DNA of 64,000 nt from Henckelia pumila (Eukaryota > Streptophyta > Magnoliopsida > Lamiales > Gesneriaceae): positions 138,338,062 through 138,402,061 of the forward strand of contig NC_133123.1 in the NCBI RefSeq assembly GCF_033568475.1. Reading direction: 5' to 3'. The position numbers were made by a program, and so were the translations under genes. Below the pieces are notes generated by a model, which saw only the letters and a program-made list of their open reading frames with translations, was not told the DNA's origin and ran no database searches. Below are positions 35,357 to 49,885 of this stretch, piece by piece. Each line of letters begins with the position of its first letter. Position 1 is the stretch's first letter.

Positions 35357-38300
35357 ACGGAGACTGAGAGAGAGCCGCAAGCGACAATTTCGGGGACAAA
35401 TATTAAAAAAAAAACGCCGTGTCAAAAGAGAGAATAAAACTGGTGTGTGTCACAAAGCTGCTATTATTATTAGTGACGTTATACAATTGAAATATTTACA
35501 ATGATATTTTTTTTAATATAATTTTCAAGGTAAATGGCTGTTTCATTTTTGTTATAGTCATAATCTCTTGACTTTAGAAATTTAAAAATATATAGATTCA
35601 AAAAAAAAAGAAATTTAAAATTGTAGATAAAGATATGATTGAATTTTAAAATATATTCAAAGGTAATACTGAAGATTTAAAAATAATAATATTTTAGGAT
35701 AATAAAAACATATGTTTCAAATTACCGATGAATATAATTAGTCAAAAAGGAAAAAAAAAATAGACGTTACTAAAACTTTAATCAAATTGCATGAATTTTA
35801 TTTTATTTCACGTTACATGTACAAATCTAATTTAAATTGCCGTTTTAGTATTTGATTGAGTTTAATGATTATGCTCTTAATTCTTTTTAAAAAAATTTCG
35901 TATGGGTTTAAAATAAGAATAAGGTTAAAGGTACAACAAATATCGTGTACAACGATATTTATAAAAATTATATAGCAAAATTTGTTATTTTATCGCGAAA
36001 CTTTATATTCAATGTATCTTGAAATTTTGATATATTTAATTTTTGTATTGAATTTTTTATGTTATAAAATTTTTACAACAAATTTTATTGTACATATAAC
36101 ATTGCTCTTAAAATAAAGTTGCTCTTAATTTGATAGAGGCCCACAACATCATCTTTAATCCTTGACTAGTTTTTCACCCATACGATGCACGGTGTGTTAT
36201 TTTATATATTTAACGATTAAATATATAGATAATAAGTATAATCGTTTGAATATCTTTAAAAATATTGATAAAATATAATGAATATATTTAAAATTTAATA
36301 ATATCATATATTTATAACTTTTAAAAAATATAAAGTTTTTTTTGTATAAAGTTGGATATATATGCCGATCAATACGTATCGAAATCTATGTATATCGTAA
36401 ATTTTGGTATAATCGTTATGATAATTATATGTATCAAAATTTTCGGTACACCGATTTCGGTATATATCAAAATTTTTGGTGCGGTATCGGTATAAAAAAA
36501 ATTTTATTCAATATTTTTTGATATGACATATATTTTTGGTACGATACGGTTTGTTATCCTTAAGTATATATAGATCATTTTGGCGACCAAATTATGGCAT
36601 CTTCAATATAATTTCGGATTTTTTATTTCTCTCTAGTATTATTATATACTACAACTTTTTAGGATTTTAAAACGTAATGTCCCACAAAATCTTATAATTC
36701 TAAAAAATATTGTTTCATACTTTAATTAACCCATTTTTAACAATGTATAAAAGGAAACTATTTAAATTTATTTTTTAATAGACCAAAATAACAATATACA
36801 AATCATATTTAAATTTTATTATTATTTTAATTTAATATAGTGGGTAAAATTTTCATATAGTTAAATTTATTTAATTTGGTAAGATTATAAAAATTGTTAA
36901 GTGTATATACACAAAATCCAAATATAAAAGTTTTTTAACAATAACCTTTTTGCAAAAAATAAAAAAAAATTACAATTTGTTCGGAGTTTAAAAATTATAA
37001 ATGGTTTAAAATTATAAATTTTAACTAATAAGATAGAATATTATACTTTTCTTCAAATTTAAAGACCAAAAATATGTTCATTAATAAATTATCTTTGTTT
37101 AATCTATCATATTTTATTTATATGTGTTTTTAATTGCAAATATTTTTTATTATATTTGTTTTTAGTTTTCTTAAAGAGCGAAATTAGATAATTGATAGGG
37201 AAAAATTTTATAATGAATATTAAAATTAAAAAAAAATAATTATCTTGTTAAAAAAATCTATGGTAAAAAATTATGGACTATATTTTATTATTGTTTTTTT
37301 TAGCGTTTTATGTAGTTATCTTTCAAAAGTATATACTCTCATAAAACCAGATAAATATTATTTTTATTATAATAAAAAATAATGTAAATTTATTTTTAAG
37401 TTTTCTTCTTCTATTATTTTTATTTTCAATGCAGACAAAATTAAAAATATTTTCTTTTACCATAAAAAACTAATAAGAAAACAAATGTATTTTATGTGTG
37501 TTATATAAATATTTTTAATTTAATAAATTATTTGATGAAATATTTTTTTAAAAGCTAAATGACAACATGCGACTTCTCTTGTTGAAAAAAGCTAAATTAC
37601 AATATATGATCTACATCGTATATTTTTTATGTGTATATAAATATTTTTAAATTTATGTGATTGATCACCAATTATTTTCAATACAGGATCATCACCAATT
37701 GTAATAAAAAATATCATCATTTTATCCATGAAATTTTCCCACAAAGTGCATGCTTACTTGTGGTGCCTAAAAAATTATAAATATATATGAAATATTCAAA
37801 TTCATAATCACCATAAAAATAAGATATTAAAATAACAATATTTACCCCAATCACATCTAGAAAAATAAAGTGATAAATTAACACAAATTAAAATATAATA
37901 ATAAATGCATGCTAAGATCATTTAATTACACGACACTTCAAGATTAAACATGACAAAAAATTTTGATTCGTCGATGACTTCTGCGTTCGTCAAATATTTA
38001 AATTTCTTGAATTCAAATATATTTGACGGAAAATTATGATTTTTTTTATTTCGAAAACATTTGTTTTATAAAATATTACATTTTCAGAATTTTTAAAAAA
38101 GCGTCGTCTAGAATATTTGGTATATTGACTTTCCATAAATCTATATTACGTATCTTAATTAGAACCTTGATATAAATTTACTTAACATATTTTAAAAAAT
38201 AATTATCATTTTTAATCAAATTTATTAATCGACAAAAAATTTGAATTTTTTGAAAAATATTTATTTTTAAAAATTCTGATAGAAAAATAATATATGATTT

Positions 38301-38838
38301 TTATAATATCTTTTTATATTATTTTTATTAATAAGAGTTATATCAACTAAGATAAAAAATTTAATGTAATCACACAAAATTGGTATATTCATTTAAAGAT
38401 TATCTCAAATGATATAAGTATTTCTCATAAATATGGTAAATATTTTAAAACGAATCAATTTTTTCTGCGAATAATATTATCTTCTGTATTCTAACATAAA
38501 CTTTTTTTTAAAGAAAAATGAACCTCCTTAATTCTGTAAAATTTCTAAATTTTAATTCTAAATTAGGTAAATTGTATTATTTATGGAACATTTTATATGT
38601 AATTGAGAAATATTCTAAATTCGTTGTATTATTATAGAAATTTAGAATTTATTAAAATTTCACATATATGCGGTAATTTGTTTCAAAATTTGATTTGGTA
38701 ATTTGTTTCAAAATTTTCAGACGAATTTTGACCCATATAAATTTTAATTCTAAATTACAAAAATTTTATCATTTATTGAAAATTTTATATATAATTGGGA
38801 AGTCTGCAAAATTTTGTTGTATTATTATTATTATTATT

Positions 38839-38874
<36 letters not shown>

Positions 38875-41391
38875 ATTGTTATTATTATATAATATATATA
38901 TATAGCATTTATTGAAGATTTCACATATATATGATAATTGTTTGAACAAAATGTTCGTTGGCATTGGAAGCATGTTTTCAGATGAATTTAGTTCCGTATA
39001 AAATTGTTTATGAAGCAAATTCGAAATACTAAATGAAATAAATTGTTATATAATACATTTGTACATTATTATTTATAGTATTGTAAGATATTTTGAAATA
39101 TATATGGACTCAAATAATTAATTATTTTTTATAAAGTGATTAAGCAAATTTTAAATTGAAAATTGATTTATTATTATATTTATAGTATTAATTAATATCT
39201 ACCAATTTAAGCGTAAGTTTTTGGCAAATAAAATTATTATAAAGTAAGTTAATTTGAATCAATTATATTTGTGCATTATATATATAGATATATATGAAAA
39301 TGACAACTATTTCTAAGTAATATTTAAAATAAATTTCGGTGCATAAAACATATAAATAGAATTAAATAAAGTTTGTTTTCTATTTTAGTTTAAAGTTTTT
39401 GGTGGAATTTTACTATATTTGGCAAAAACTCAGTTATTATATATATATATATATAGATTTCGGACAAATTTGACACTTGATGTGACGAATTTGGCATTCT
39501 AGTGGTGGGAAGGGTGTGCAAGAAAAAGGCGAAGAAAAAGAAGACGCAATTATATTTAAACTTAAATGTATACATCGGATGAATATTCATTCCACAAGAA
39601 ATTGAAATTAGTAAATACTTTATAAGTCAAATTATTTACTATAATAATTAAATTATTGACTCAAATATAACTCATGGGGGAAAAAAGGTTCGAAATCAGA
39701 ACTAGAAAATTTGAAGTTTTAAGTATTTAAAAACAGAGGGGTTAAAAAAATAGTATTTTAAAACAGATTAGTGCATGTGGGGAAAAGAAAGAAATTAAGT
39801 GTCTAGTGAATGGCTTGCACTCGATTGATTCTCCAATAATTCATTCATATTCGAACTTATAATAATTTTAGGCACGACTCTACGAGATGTACCATCAAAA
39901 GAACATTAAAAAAAAATAATAATGGACCAAAATGAAACCCCACAATTTAACAACTTTTTTTGTGGATAAACGAAGCCGTGCCTTAAAGTAATAGAATTTG
40001 TTAAGATTTTTTTATTTTTTATTTTTTAAAGAAAATGCCCACAAGATCGCCTATAGTGGTTTAATTATGTTATACTTATCTCTTTCTTGTTGGAGAAAAG
40101 TATAATACATATTTTAATCTATTGATGATACGTTGCATGGACTGCAGCTGTTTGTTGCTTATCTTAATTATAATGATTAGGTGATAAATATTTCATGTGA
40201 AGAGGAATTTAAAAACTTAAATTAGAGAATAATTAATGATTTGTCGATAAGTGTAAAACAAAAAAGAAGAAGAAGAAGAAGAAGAAGAAGAAGAAATAAT
40301 ATGCATGCAATTCCATATTTTTTTCACAATATAATGGTCAATTTACATTATAGCTCATATAAGCTAGCAACAGCCAAAGGGTCGATTAATTGTGGGTCCA
40401 AAAACAGGCAAAGCATTGTCTTTTACAATTATTATTATTACAGTGTCCTATCAATGGAACCAATCAACCCATGTATGTTCCAAGCTCTCTTGTATCTTTG
40501 CCTGGTTTTCGTCCAGGTGCATTCATGATCCTAATAATGTTAATGAGCGTCACCCCAACTTAAGAATATTGATTGATAAAAAGGAGATAAAATTTTGCTT
40601 TAAAATTCGAAACTGATTTATCAAATATAATAATGATAATAAACTATATAATATATCGCTCGTAATCGGAGTTTGGATATATAGCGGAAATCTATCATTA
40701 TCTTGATAAATTCAACAGATTCTCGATACAAGTTATGTTTATTATTTTCCCTCTGGACTCTTTTCTTAATTCTTTTTCTTTTTTACCTTATTATTATTCT
40801 TGCATGAACACAGTTCCTGAAATAGTTTGAAGTTTTGGTTAACTTTTCTTTGATATCATGCTAATCAGGATTTTTCTAGGATTTTTTTCAAACAAGAAAT
40901 AGGCCAAATTAGAAATTGTATAATTGAAATATTGAAAAACCAAATAGAAAAAATGACGGGGTATTTTCTTATCTAACCTCAATCGACTATCAATGTTTTT
41001 TTTACAAAAATCACATTCTCCGGTATATTTGTCTATTTTATCAAAATTAGTTACACCAGAACTATATATTTTCCCAATTTCCCCTGCAACAGACCACTTT
41101 ACTTTACTCTATGTTAACAAAAAAAAAATGTAACATCTCACAAAACTGAGATTGATGATGAACAAATGGAGCCAAATGCCTAATTCAAATTAATTAAAAA
41201 TAAAATAAAAATCAGATAGGAAGTTTGTTCCTCAAATACGTTAAATTTATCCCAGAAGTCATGATCCCCCGAGGCCTGAGAGGGATAAAATGTTACGCCA
41301 AGTAACATGTGCAATCTATTCTATACATTCTTTTCGTAGTGATTTCTTAATCAGACAGCCTCGTATTGTATGTTACAAGCCAAACAAGTGT
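35357..41391. other. Six-kilobase AT-rich gene desert
   Basis: No gene is supported. The sequence is strongly AT-rich with many short A/T runs. 36170-36260 shares a few motifs ('cgatgcac.gt.tgttatttt', 'cgtttgaat') with 49415-49480. 36350-36550 repeats 'ttttcggta' and 'cggtat' motifs. There is a long ATT/GTT microsatellite (38818-38888), a TA run at 39436-39454 and an AAG repeat at 40263-40295. The right end includes the 3' UTR of the downstream (minus-strand) gene. Confidence 0.55.
38818..38888. repeat. ATT/GTT compound trinucleotide microsatellite
   Basis: Runs of ATT, then about ten GTT, then ATT again. Translated, it would give long homopolymers; not a gene. Confidence 0.9.
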
Positions 41392-44300
41392 CTAAAGGGG
41401 TACATCAACCGGGAATTCCTGGGGATGTCTCTTGATGGTTTCTCTGAGTGATACCTCTTGTTCACTGAGATTCGACGGCATTTCATGGTACACGTCGCTG
41501 AATAATTCTGTAAGGGACGGTTTCTCCATTTTTTCCGCCACTTGAATCGCGCTCAACACCTGCCATTTACGTTTATAACAAGTTAGGGAGGTCAAGCTTA
41601 GATGCAGAAACAAGAATGAGGAAATGTGTAACTCTGTTGGTTACAACACCTGTTTCCTAACGCGTCCCCGGAGCTCGTCTTCCTCTCGGTCAGACCACCA
41701 TCCATTTCTCTGAACCCATTTTCTGAATCTTCCCAGAGGGCTTCGAGCTGTTCTCCAATGATCAATTTCTTGCATTGCTCGATATTTGGTGGAGTCATCA
41801 GAAGTTGAGTGGTGGCCTACTCGATATGTAAGGGCCTACAGTACATCACAACTATAGAACCATTAGTCGTTTTTATTTTATATGGAATTTATCTGTAGAC
41901 ATGAAGAAAAATATGATCCATTTGCAATGTTTTAAGCTAGGGACATCCGAATATTGAAAATGCGGGCACGGTGGATCGAGAAGGGATAGGGAGGCAAGGT
42001 AAGGCAGCTCAATAAAGGGGATGATCACCCCGATATACTTTCCATTGACTGAATTGTTCATTTCCCTTTTTTCAACTGGTAAAAGGGGCTGATCACTCAC
42101 AATCTCCTACCGAAACAACATCTAGCAACACAATAGAGCTTTAAGTTTCACCTCAACAAGTATTGGCCTTTGTTCCCGTATCACCATTTCACGAGCTGCA
42201 CGAATCGCACTATAAACAGCTAGAGCATCATTTCCATCCACACGAATACTACGTATTCCATATGCTTGGCCCTTAATCACTACGCCATCGCCTACCGTTA
42301 TCACATGATAAAAAAACAATTATCGTCCAAGAAAATGAATTTGTTTATCTGAGTTCTGTTTTTTGTGTGTGTGTGTGGAGAGAGAGAGTGTGTACTTCGA
42401 AATTGTTCAGTTATAGGGGTGCTGATGGCCCATCCATTGTTACGGCATATGAACATTACTGGAGCTTCCATAACCGCAGCAAAGTTTAGACCAGCATGGA
42501 AATCTCCCTGTCAAACATTTGTAAGTCTCCTAATATATTCACATCCCATATTTCATTTGAAAATTGTCATAAAGTTTTGAACTTCAATGAGTTCTACCTC
42601 GCTAGTGGCTCCATCTCCGGTAAATGCGACAACACATGCTTTTTTGTTATCCATCTTTAGCGAGTAAGCTACACCAGCAGCCTGAGGAAGTTGCGTTCTA
42701 TCACCAAAGAAACCAAAGAGAACTTTTTAGATGAATGTATTTTTGGTTATATTTAATCTTTTATGTACAATCTTCAATATCTAAAGGAGGGACAACTCAC
42801 GCAATAGGAGATGAGACTGTGATGTAATTAAGGTTCTTAGAACCATAATGAATAGGCATTTGCCTTCCTTTCCCAAGATCATCTTTGGTTCCAAAGCATT
42901 GGTTGGCAAATTCTTGCAGGGTGAAACCTCTCCACAAGAGGATTCCAGGCTCCCGATACTACATTAAATTACAGATAAAACTTTGTAGATGAAAATATCA
43001 AGATTAATTTTTTCAGGTTCTTTTTTACCCAAAAGAAATCTCACATGGTTATGATGTGCTATATTGCTTTGTCTCTAATTTTGCTTAAACAATTTACCTG
43101 AGGTAACACCACATCGTCTGGCGTAAGTGCAGCAGCCGTTGCAATGTTAATCGCTTCTTCACCCGTTGAGGTCAAGTAGAATGATATCCTGCCCTGCCTT
43201 TGTGCTTCATAGAAAATAGTATCCAATACTTGAAGGGTTACCATGTTTTCATACATCTTCACTGCAGTTTCTTTGTTAACCTAAGGCATTGTTTATTTAT
43301 TAAAAAATGCATAAATTTCCTTACAAAATCTCACAAATTCCCAATTAAGCACAAGACCTTTATCTTCACTTCCATACCTAAAAAATAAATTAAGTATATA
43401 ATGCATCATGTGGCCTATTTAAATAGCTGCATTCTTCCAAATCATTAAGAGTTCTCTGCACACCAAATTGGAGCCATTGGTGCCAGATCGTCGAAGGTTA
43501 CAGTTAGATTGCATTTTGCACTCCTAGAAAAAAGATCGCGCCAAAAAACAGACACGACCTTTATAAAGCAGCATTCAAGGCAACAACCATTCATAAGATA
43601 CTGAATGATCAAATTGCTTGCCCTCCTTGACATGATACTTTGTTGAGGAATTTTCTTACTTTCATTTGAGAGTTCCAGAAATTATACAAACATGATCAAA
43701 ATCAACTATATGAAACTCAACTATATGACGAAAATCATTCGCTTAGATACATGAAACAACATCGAGTTCCCAACTACATGATGTATTATTATTAAAAAAA
43801 ATGGCTGAAAACTTGCGGCGAAATTATTATATATACCTGTTCATACATGCTGTTTGCAATTGGATAGCCATCATCATCGAGAACCCGATAACAAGGTATT
43901 CTCTTTTCTGGGCACTCAGAAATGAACTTCATTTGGGTAGTAAATGTCACCTTTCCACCAGGAAAATCTAGGCCCTGCTAATATAATGAACAACAATCAA
44001 GAAAATGTGGACAAAAAATAATTTTTCCATTTGAATTGGTGCAAAATAATCATTCGATCCCGCAACCAGCCGGAGTTTCGGACTGACCAATGTTCAAAAA
44101 ATTATGGAATATAGTCTCATATTTTTGTGAATGTATAGAACTATTAAAACTCCATTGCCACCACCACCTATTCAATCTACAGAAAAACACACTTGTGCAT
44201 GAATTGAGCAAGAAATTAAGCAATACATACGACTGAATTATTTTCTTAATCCACAACAAAAGTGTCAAAAAACTATTGATCACAAACACCCAAAAACACA

Positions 44301-44529
44301 TTGGACGAGTGAAACTCACCTGAAAATGGCTAAAATCATAATCTTCGTGTTCTTCATGATTACACAAACGTGCATGTTGTTTAGCTTCGGTTGATTCAAA
44401 CCGAGAAACCCACGAATGGGATGCATGGATTTTGCCCACTAATGATGAGCTATGAATTGAAATTAAGGCGTGACAATCACAAAGCCCAGATTTTGTGGGG
44501 TTTTTCAGTATATTTCTGAGCAAATTCAT
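41392..44529 (-). CDS. Branched-chain 2-oxoacid dehydrogenase E1 component, alpha subunit, mitochondrial
   Basis: Decarboxylates the 2-oxoacids of Leu, Ile and Val using thiamine diphosphate, as an alpha2-beta2 E1 in the mitochondrial BCKDH complex. Nine exons on the minus strand: 44529-44320, 43974-43837, 43280-43098, 42958-42801, 42697-42598, 42507-42396, 42291-42152, 41835-41650 and 41559-41392; the product is 464 residues. The N-terminus ([16 protein letters not shown]) is basic and without acids, like a mitochondrial presequence. The thiamine-diphosphate motif starts GDG at 257-259 and ends NN at 286-287. [12 protein letters not shown] (351-362) matches the regulatory phosphorylation loop of the mammalian enzyme; whether plants use it is not shown. 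Exon 1 also has an acidic His-rich stretch, [13 protein letters not shown]. All introns are GT-AG and phases are consistent throughout. Confidence 0.95.
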
Positions 44530-46712
44530 CTCTTCAGGGGTTCGAATTTGCCACTTTCATATGACTATTAGTGAGAGCATAGAAAACAGAGGAATGAAGA
44601 AGAAATAATTTAACTTGCTACGCTGCATTAGAGTTTATTATTAGGTGCCAACAATCGTCCATCAGCCGAAATAAATGTTGAACAAAACAAAAACACCCAA
44701 CGTGGACAATTTACGTGGTCTTAAGAATGTGTCATGTCAATTTTATTTGACGAAATCTCTTATTTTATTATCTATAAAAAAAATATTACATTTTATTGTA
44801 TAGGCGAATATATTCAAGATTATACAACAAGAGATCTATCTTTAAATGATGTCTATCCGAAAAATGATAAAACTTGAGATTATTGAGATATTATTAAAAA
44901 CAATTCCGAAAGGATAAAATTATTATTTTTAAAAACCAATTTTTCCGAGTGATAATATCCAAAAACAGTTTTATATTTTTTTTCATGTTTTTATAGTTTT
45001 TTTGCATTTTTATTTAATGAATTTAAAGAAAGGTTTATCCGTTTCCGACGAATTTATACCCACTAAAAAAATGAATGTGGTTTTCCATGTTGGAATTATA
45101 GGAATTTTTAAATTTTAAATGAGAAACTGTGTTTTGCCAAATTAAAATTTAAGATATAGAATAAAAGACGTTTATTGTTTGTTGTTGACTTGTTGGTTGA
45201 CTACTATAAAATATTGTCTAAGATCTTATTGTGAGCCGGTCCGGCCCATTGGGTTCCCGTAGCAATATTTGCATCAAAGATTCTATGTCACCAAACAAAT
45301 TTAAGAAACAACGGATCCCAGCAGGTTTGGGCCCATTCGGGTCATTTTCAAACCATAAATAACTTACACATACATATGTATACTTTCTTTGCTAGGATTA
45401 ATGATAACAAAAATAACTTTAAAAACAATGATAACAAAAACAACATATACCTATCACATCGTGGCATCTGCTTAAAAACTAAAGAATTTTCCCAAATTTT
45501 GATATTAACAAATGTTTATTCCTTTATACCCTCAAATTAGCATTGCTAATAACAAAGTGAATCCAACAGTTTTGACTCCATAGTCTATTATTTTGTTTCT
45601 ATGTATAGATTGATAATGAATACCCATTTAATTTTTTTAAAAAAAAACGAGTGAAATTGAATTATTCCACCGATTAATGGGGGAAAAATGTTAATACAAT
45701 GTATTACTAGTAATTAATAATTATGAGACACTATATGCTAAACGACACAAGATATGTACATGTAGGGTTCATCGAAAGTTACGTGACTGATTTATATATA
45801 CGTCACATTAATTAAACCATAATTAGATAGTAAAACTTAACCCAAAAAAAAAAAAAAGAATTTCTAATTTTCGGTTTTTTTTAAAAAAAAATTTGCCCTT
45901 AATTTGGGATTGGATAGGTTTTCTACCTTATTGCCAAATTGCAATTGCCCATTTGCGTGGACAAGTGTCGCTTGAATTTAATTTTAAAATCGCCCACCAA
46001 ACCACATTTAATTCTACCGTATTTTAGTTGGCCGCTTACATGTACATTGACTCGTGTTTTAATCATGGGGGGTACTTCATACTTGTCACAATATATATGC
46101 TCTATTTCAAATTTCCATCAATTTTTTTGGACTAAATATATATATAGCATCCCACCTCAATTCAAATATTGAAATTCATAAAATGTGAACTTAAAAAAAA
46201 AAAAATTATAGATCTTGAAGTTTGATGTGTCCCATTATATTTTTGTATAAAATCATATCGGGTGTGGCGTGGACCGACCCGTGTGTCCTGATAGATCTAG
46301 TACACAGTTATCATGTGCAAGAAAACTGTAAGCGGGACTCTTTCAAAAAGTAGGAAGCGTTCTCGTGTGATGTTCGTTCGAATTTATGGCAAACTACCTC
46401 CATGGGTCAGACACATAATTTAGTAACGTAGGGCCCTCAAATTTCATTAACATAAGTAAATTATCACTAGAAATAATGAAACATGTGTGGTAATCGAATC
46501 TACGTAAGTAAATTATTACTAAATTTGCGATTATAATTTCAAAATTTTGCCTCACATACTCGGATCCTTTCCCCATCTCTCACTACAATGCACAATCGCA
46601 AGTGTTCGTGGCAAGTATAATACCAAGATTTGTGATTAACTATGGAAAAAAGTTAAAAAATTTATATATTCCAAGAGAAATCAAGAAGTAGCTAGAGAAA
46701 AATTAAGGAGAC
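44530..46712. other. Upstream region of the E1-alpha gene and intergenic DNA
   Basis: The first few hundred bases should include the promoter and leader of the E1-alpha gene; no clear TATA was found, which is common for housekeeping genes. The rest is AT-rich with A-runs at 45846-45857 and 46192-46204. No gene supported. Confidence 0.5.
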
Positions 46713-46991
46713 TTAATTAACCTGGTTTTCTTCATCTTCATTGTCCGTGTCAGGCACAGCCTCCACTTGTTCTCCGGCTCTGGCTGACTCGTACCGTCGG
46801 AAAGACAGAATTCCGGGATATTTATCCCAAAATTCCGGCGACTTTCTCCGAGACTCGCCGGCCATGGATTTGTTACAAGAATCGGCATGTAAACAAGAAA
46901 TCGAGAGCCTGCTTTGCAGTTTCTCTAAAGAGCAAATTTTGGCCTTCAACAAATGTGTAATGTTTCTTGATCTTGACAACAAAGCAGCCAT
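46713..46991 (-). CDS. Candidate small protein, 92 residues, basic start and acidic tail
   Basis: A frame of 92 residues starts MAALLSRSRNITHLLKAK, which resembles a mitochondrial or plastid targeting sequence, and ends with an acidic stretch, EAVPDTDNEDEENQ. The DNA is much richer in GC than its surroundings, which favours coding. A GT at the end (CCAG|GTTAAT) could be a splice donor, so this may be the first exon of a longer gene, but no second exon was found. Other strands and frames are also open here, which weakens the case. No family recognised. Confidence 0.42.
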   Translation of the reverse strand: MAALLSRSRNITHLLKAKICSLEKLQSRLSISCLHADSCNKSMAGESRRKSPEFWDKYPGILSFRRYESARAGEQVEAVPDTDNEDEENQVN

Positions 46992-47346
46992 GGAATATAT
47001 ATATATGTTGTCGATGTAGAGAAATCAAAGATTTGTGTAAAAATGATATATTACGAGGCACCAAGCTAGTGTGTGTTTTTGTGTAATGTCATCTCGATAT
47101 GTACCGTTACTAACACGCTGAATGATCATCATAAATAAGGAGGATATATACCAGCTTGACAAAATTAATTAGGCATGTCTTTTTATGAAGCAAAGCTTGA
47201 TTTTTAGTAGGTCTGTACATTAATTATAAAGCGAAATACTGTTCTTGTCAAAATACACTAATATTATATTTCAATTTGGAACTAACGATTTTTTTAAAAA
47301 TAAAATAAAATAAAATTGGATCTTGATTAGATTGCATCCTCATTAA

Positions 47347-47874
47347 GGGGATGTTTGGAGCTTAAAAGCTCTTTCAAATAGCTTTTAAGTTGTTTTAGAG
47401 TTTTTAACCTGACAAATTTTTAAAAAAAATAACTTATAAATTGTCAAAATAAGATGTTTTTAACATTCTATCTCTCTAAAATATCCTTAAAAATTTTAAT
47501 AAATCTCCATCATATCCTCCACCCATTAAATATTAAATATTATTTTTTAAAAAAATTCCAAATCACATAAATTTTTATAAAATAAAATATTATAAAATTT
47601 TTATTTTTTAGCATATGTTTATTCTAAAACTATTTTCATATATGTACAACTCGAAATATTATTTTCATATAATTATACTTTTTTTGGTAATTTTGACGAT
47701 AAAAATATTTTATAATATCAAACACATGAACATCTTTAAGTTATTAAAATAAGTTTATCCAAACACTTAAACAGTTTATTTTTAAAATAAGTTCTAACCG
47801 CTTATAAGCTCGTAAAACAGCTTTTAAGTTCTAGGAGCTTATAAGCTCTTTTTAATAAGCTTACTCAAACACCC
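47347..47874. mobile_element. Non-autonomous DNA transposon with terminal inverted repeats (tentative)
   Basis: About 528 bp. The left end ggggatgtttggagcttaaa and right end ttactcaaacaccc are inverted, and both arms repeat 'agcttttaag' and 'gagcttataagctc'-type sequence. No clear target duplication. The ends recall hAT-like MITEs of plants. Confidence 0.55.
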
Positions 47875-49454
47875 TATCTAATTAAGTATATATTGGTTTA
47901 ATACCCTTTTGACAATGTGAATTTCGGAGCTTCGAAAATTAAAAATAAAAAATTATTTAAAAATAATTTACTAGCACCACACCCACATATATGGACGATG
48001 TGATACAGTATAATTTCCTAATCACCAAAAATAAAAAAAGGAAAAAAACAAGAAAAAAAAAAAAGAATATTGTTGGAGGGGAGAGGAGGCCAAGCCTCGT
48101 ACGTATCGTCCGTAGCATTGAATTGAATATAAGTGTTGGCACATGATCATGAAACTAGCTAGGGAAGGTACATATTAATACATCATGCGGGTATCTACAA
48201 CAAATGGTTATGGGAGCCTAGTTCCCTATTAATCGGGCTACGGGGCGTTTGATGTTTATGCTGCCCTATATATGCTAATATCACTCGGTGTAGTATTGAC
48301 CGTTGATTTAATGTATGACTCATATGTCAAATTAATAGTTATGATCCATCAAATATGTTACACTGATGAAACATATAAGTTTTCTGTGAGACAAGAAAAC
48401 TCACAATCTATCACAAAATTCACAACATGTTAGTGGGTGGGTTGGAAGAAAAACTTGTTTTTATAGTAAATTGAAAAATTATCAATTAAATCCATCTATT
48501 TTAGGTGATGGATGGGTCAGTCCAATGGACTTAGACAATTTTGAATGCAATTTCGAACCTACCATCTTGGGAGTTAAGGAATTATTAACTCGATTTTCTT
48601 ATATCATATGACCTGATGAAATTCATTCACTTTGACCTTTCCAATTATTGTAATGCAAAATATAAAATCAATCTAAAGAAAATCAAGGAGATCAACTTAT
48701 AAAAATCATATTTTTTTATAATAAAGAAATTGTACATGAATCCAATCTTTATCATTCCATCCCAACAAAACTTTTGATATGGAAATATAACGTCTTGAAA
48801 TTAATAATTCAAATCGAACTAATTTATTTTTTAATTCAAACTACGTAGAGCTAGATCATTTAATTGGAGTAATATGGAATCAAACAGAGAGAAGTTTAGG
48901 TCGTAAAATAAATGAGCCAGTATATAGTACGTACATTGGTTCATTAATGTTTATTCAAATCATTTAAACTACATTTCTTTGGAATAACTAACTCGGTAGC
49001 ATAAACGGATGCTTGAGTTTAGATATTTCATTTCATCCTAAAACTTATAAAAAAAAATTCTAATAAATTGTCATATAAGCATTGTAGATAATACTGCAGA
49101 TAAATAGATTAAGGTCCGTGCATTGGAATTGAATGAGTGTCACACTTTTCTTTTTCATGCTTTTGTGATAAAGATGAAGCACATAAAAAAATGAAAGGGT
49201 TGGCTGGGATACAGATCGATTCGTTTCAAGCTTGAACATTAATTAATTAATTGTATATATGTTACGTGTCACTCTCATCTGAATTATTACCTAATGTATG
49301 AATTGGATAATCTTCATCCATTATCCATTCATCCACGCGCCAATTTTCCTTTGCCCCTCCTAAATATTTCCATTGAAACAAGTTATCTTTTGCCTATTAT
49401 TATAAACTAGTATTTCCACGATGCACAGTATGTTATTTTTATGTAATTATTGAC

Positions 49455-49769
49455 ATAATATGAGCGTTTGAATAAATAATTAAAATATAAATAAATTAAG
49501 GTTGAATTGGATTAAATGATTTGAAATCTACGGATATAAATATATCTTCATTGCTTAACTTTAAAAAAAAAAATCAACTTGAAATTTATTATACCACAAT
49601 TGAAGTCATCACAACGGATTTCAAATCCTTAGATTATTGGAATCAATTTAAATTCATTGTTGTTAGAGTGGTGTTTGACAGAGTTTAAAACTTTTGTAAA
49701 TTTCTTTGGAAAATTTTTTAGAAAATAGTTTTAAGCAATTGAAATAAGTTATTAAACATCTTCTAATAT

Positions 49770-49809
<40 letters not shown>

Positions 49810-49885
49810 CACCCCTATTTTTTTATAAATATCTTATTTTAATATTTTAGTTTTTCATATTATATTTGTATTAAAAAATTTGTTA
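49455..49885. repeat. Dispersed AT-rich repeat, copy 2
   Basis: Partner of 22040-22445, with the same landmarks in the same order. It has a TA microsatellite inserted or expanded in the middle. 49415-49455 just upstream ('ccacgatgcacagtatgtta') also resembles 36178-36200. Confidence 0.6.

Noticed and set aside
38695-39018. Readings made of poly-Asn or poly-Val
   Set aside because: Translation of an ATT/GTT microsatellite.
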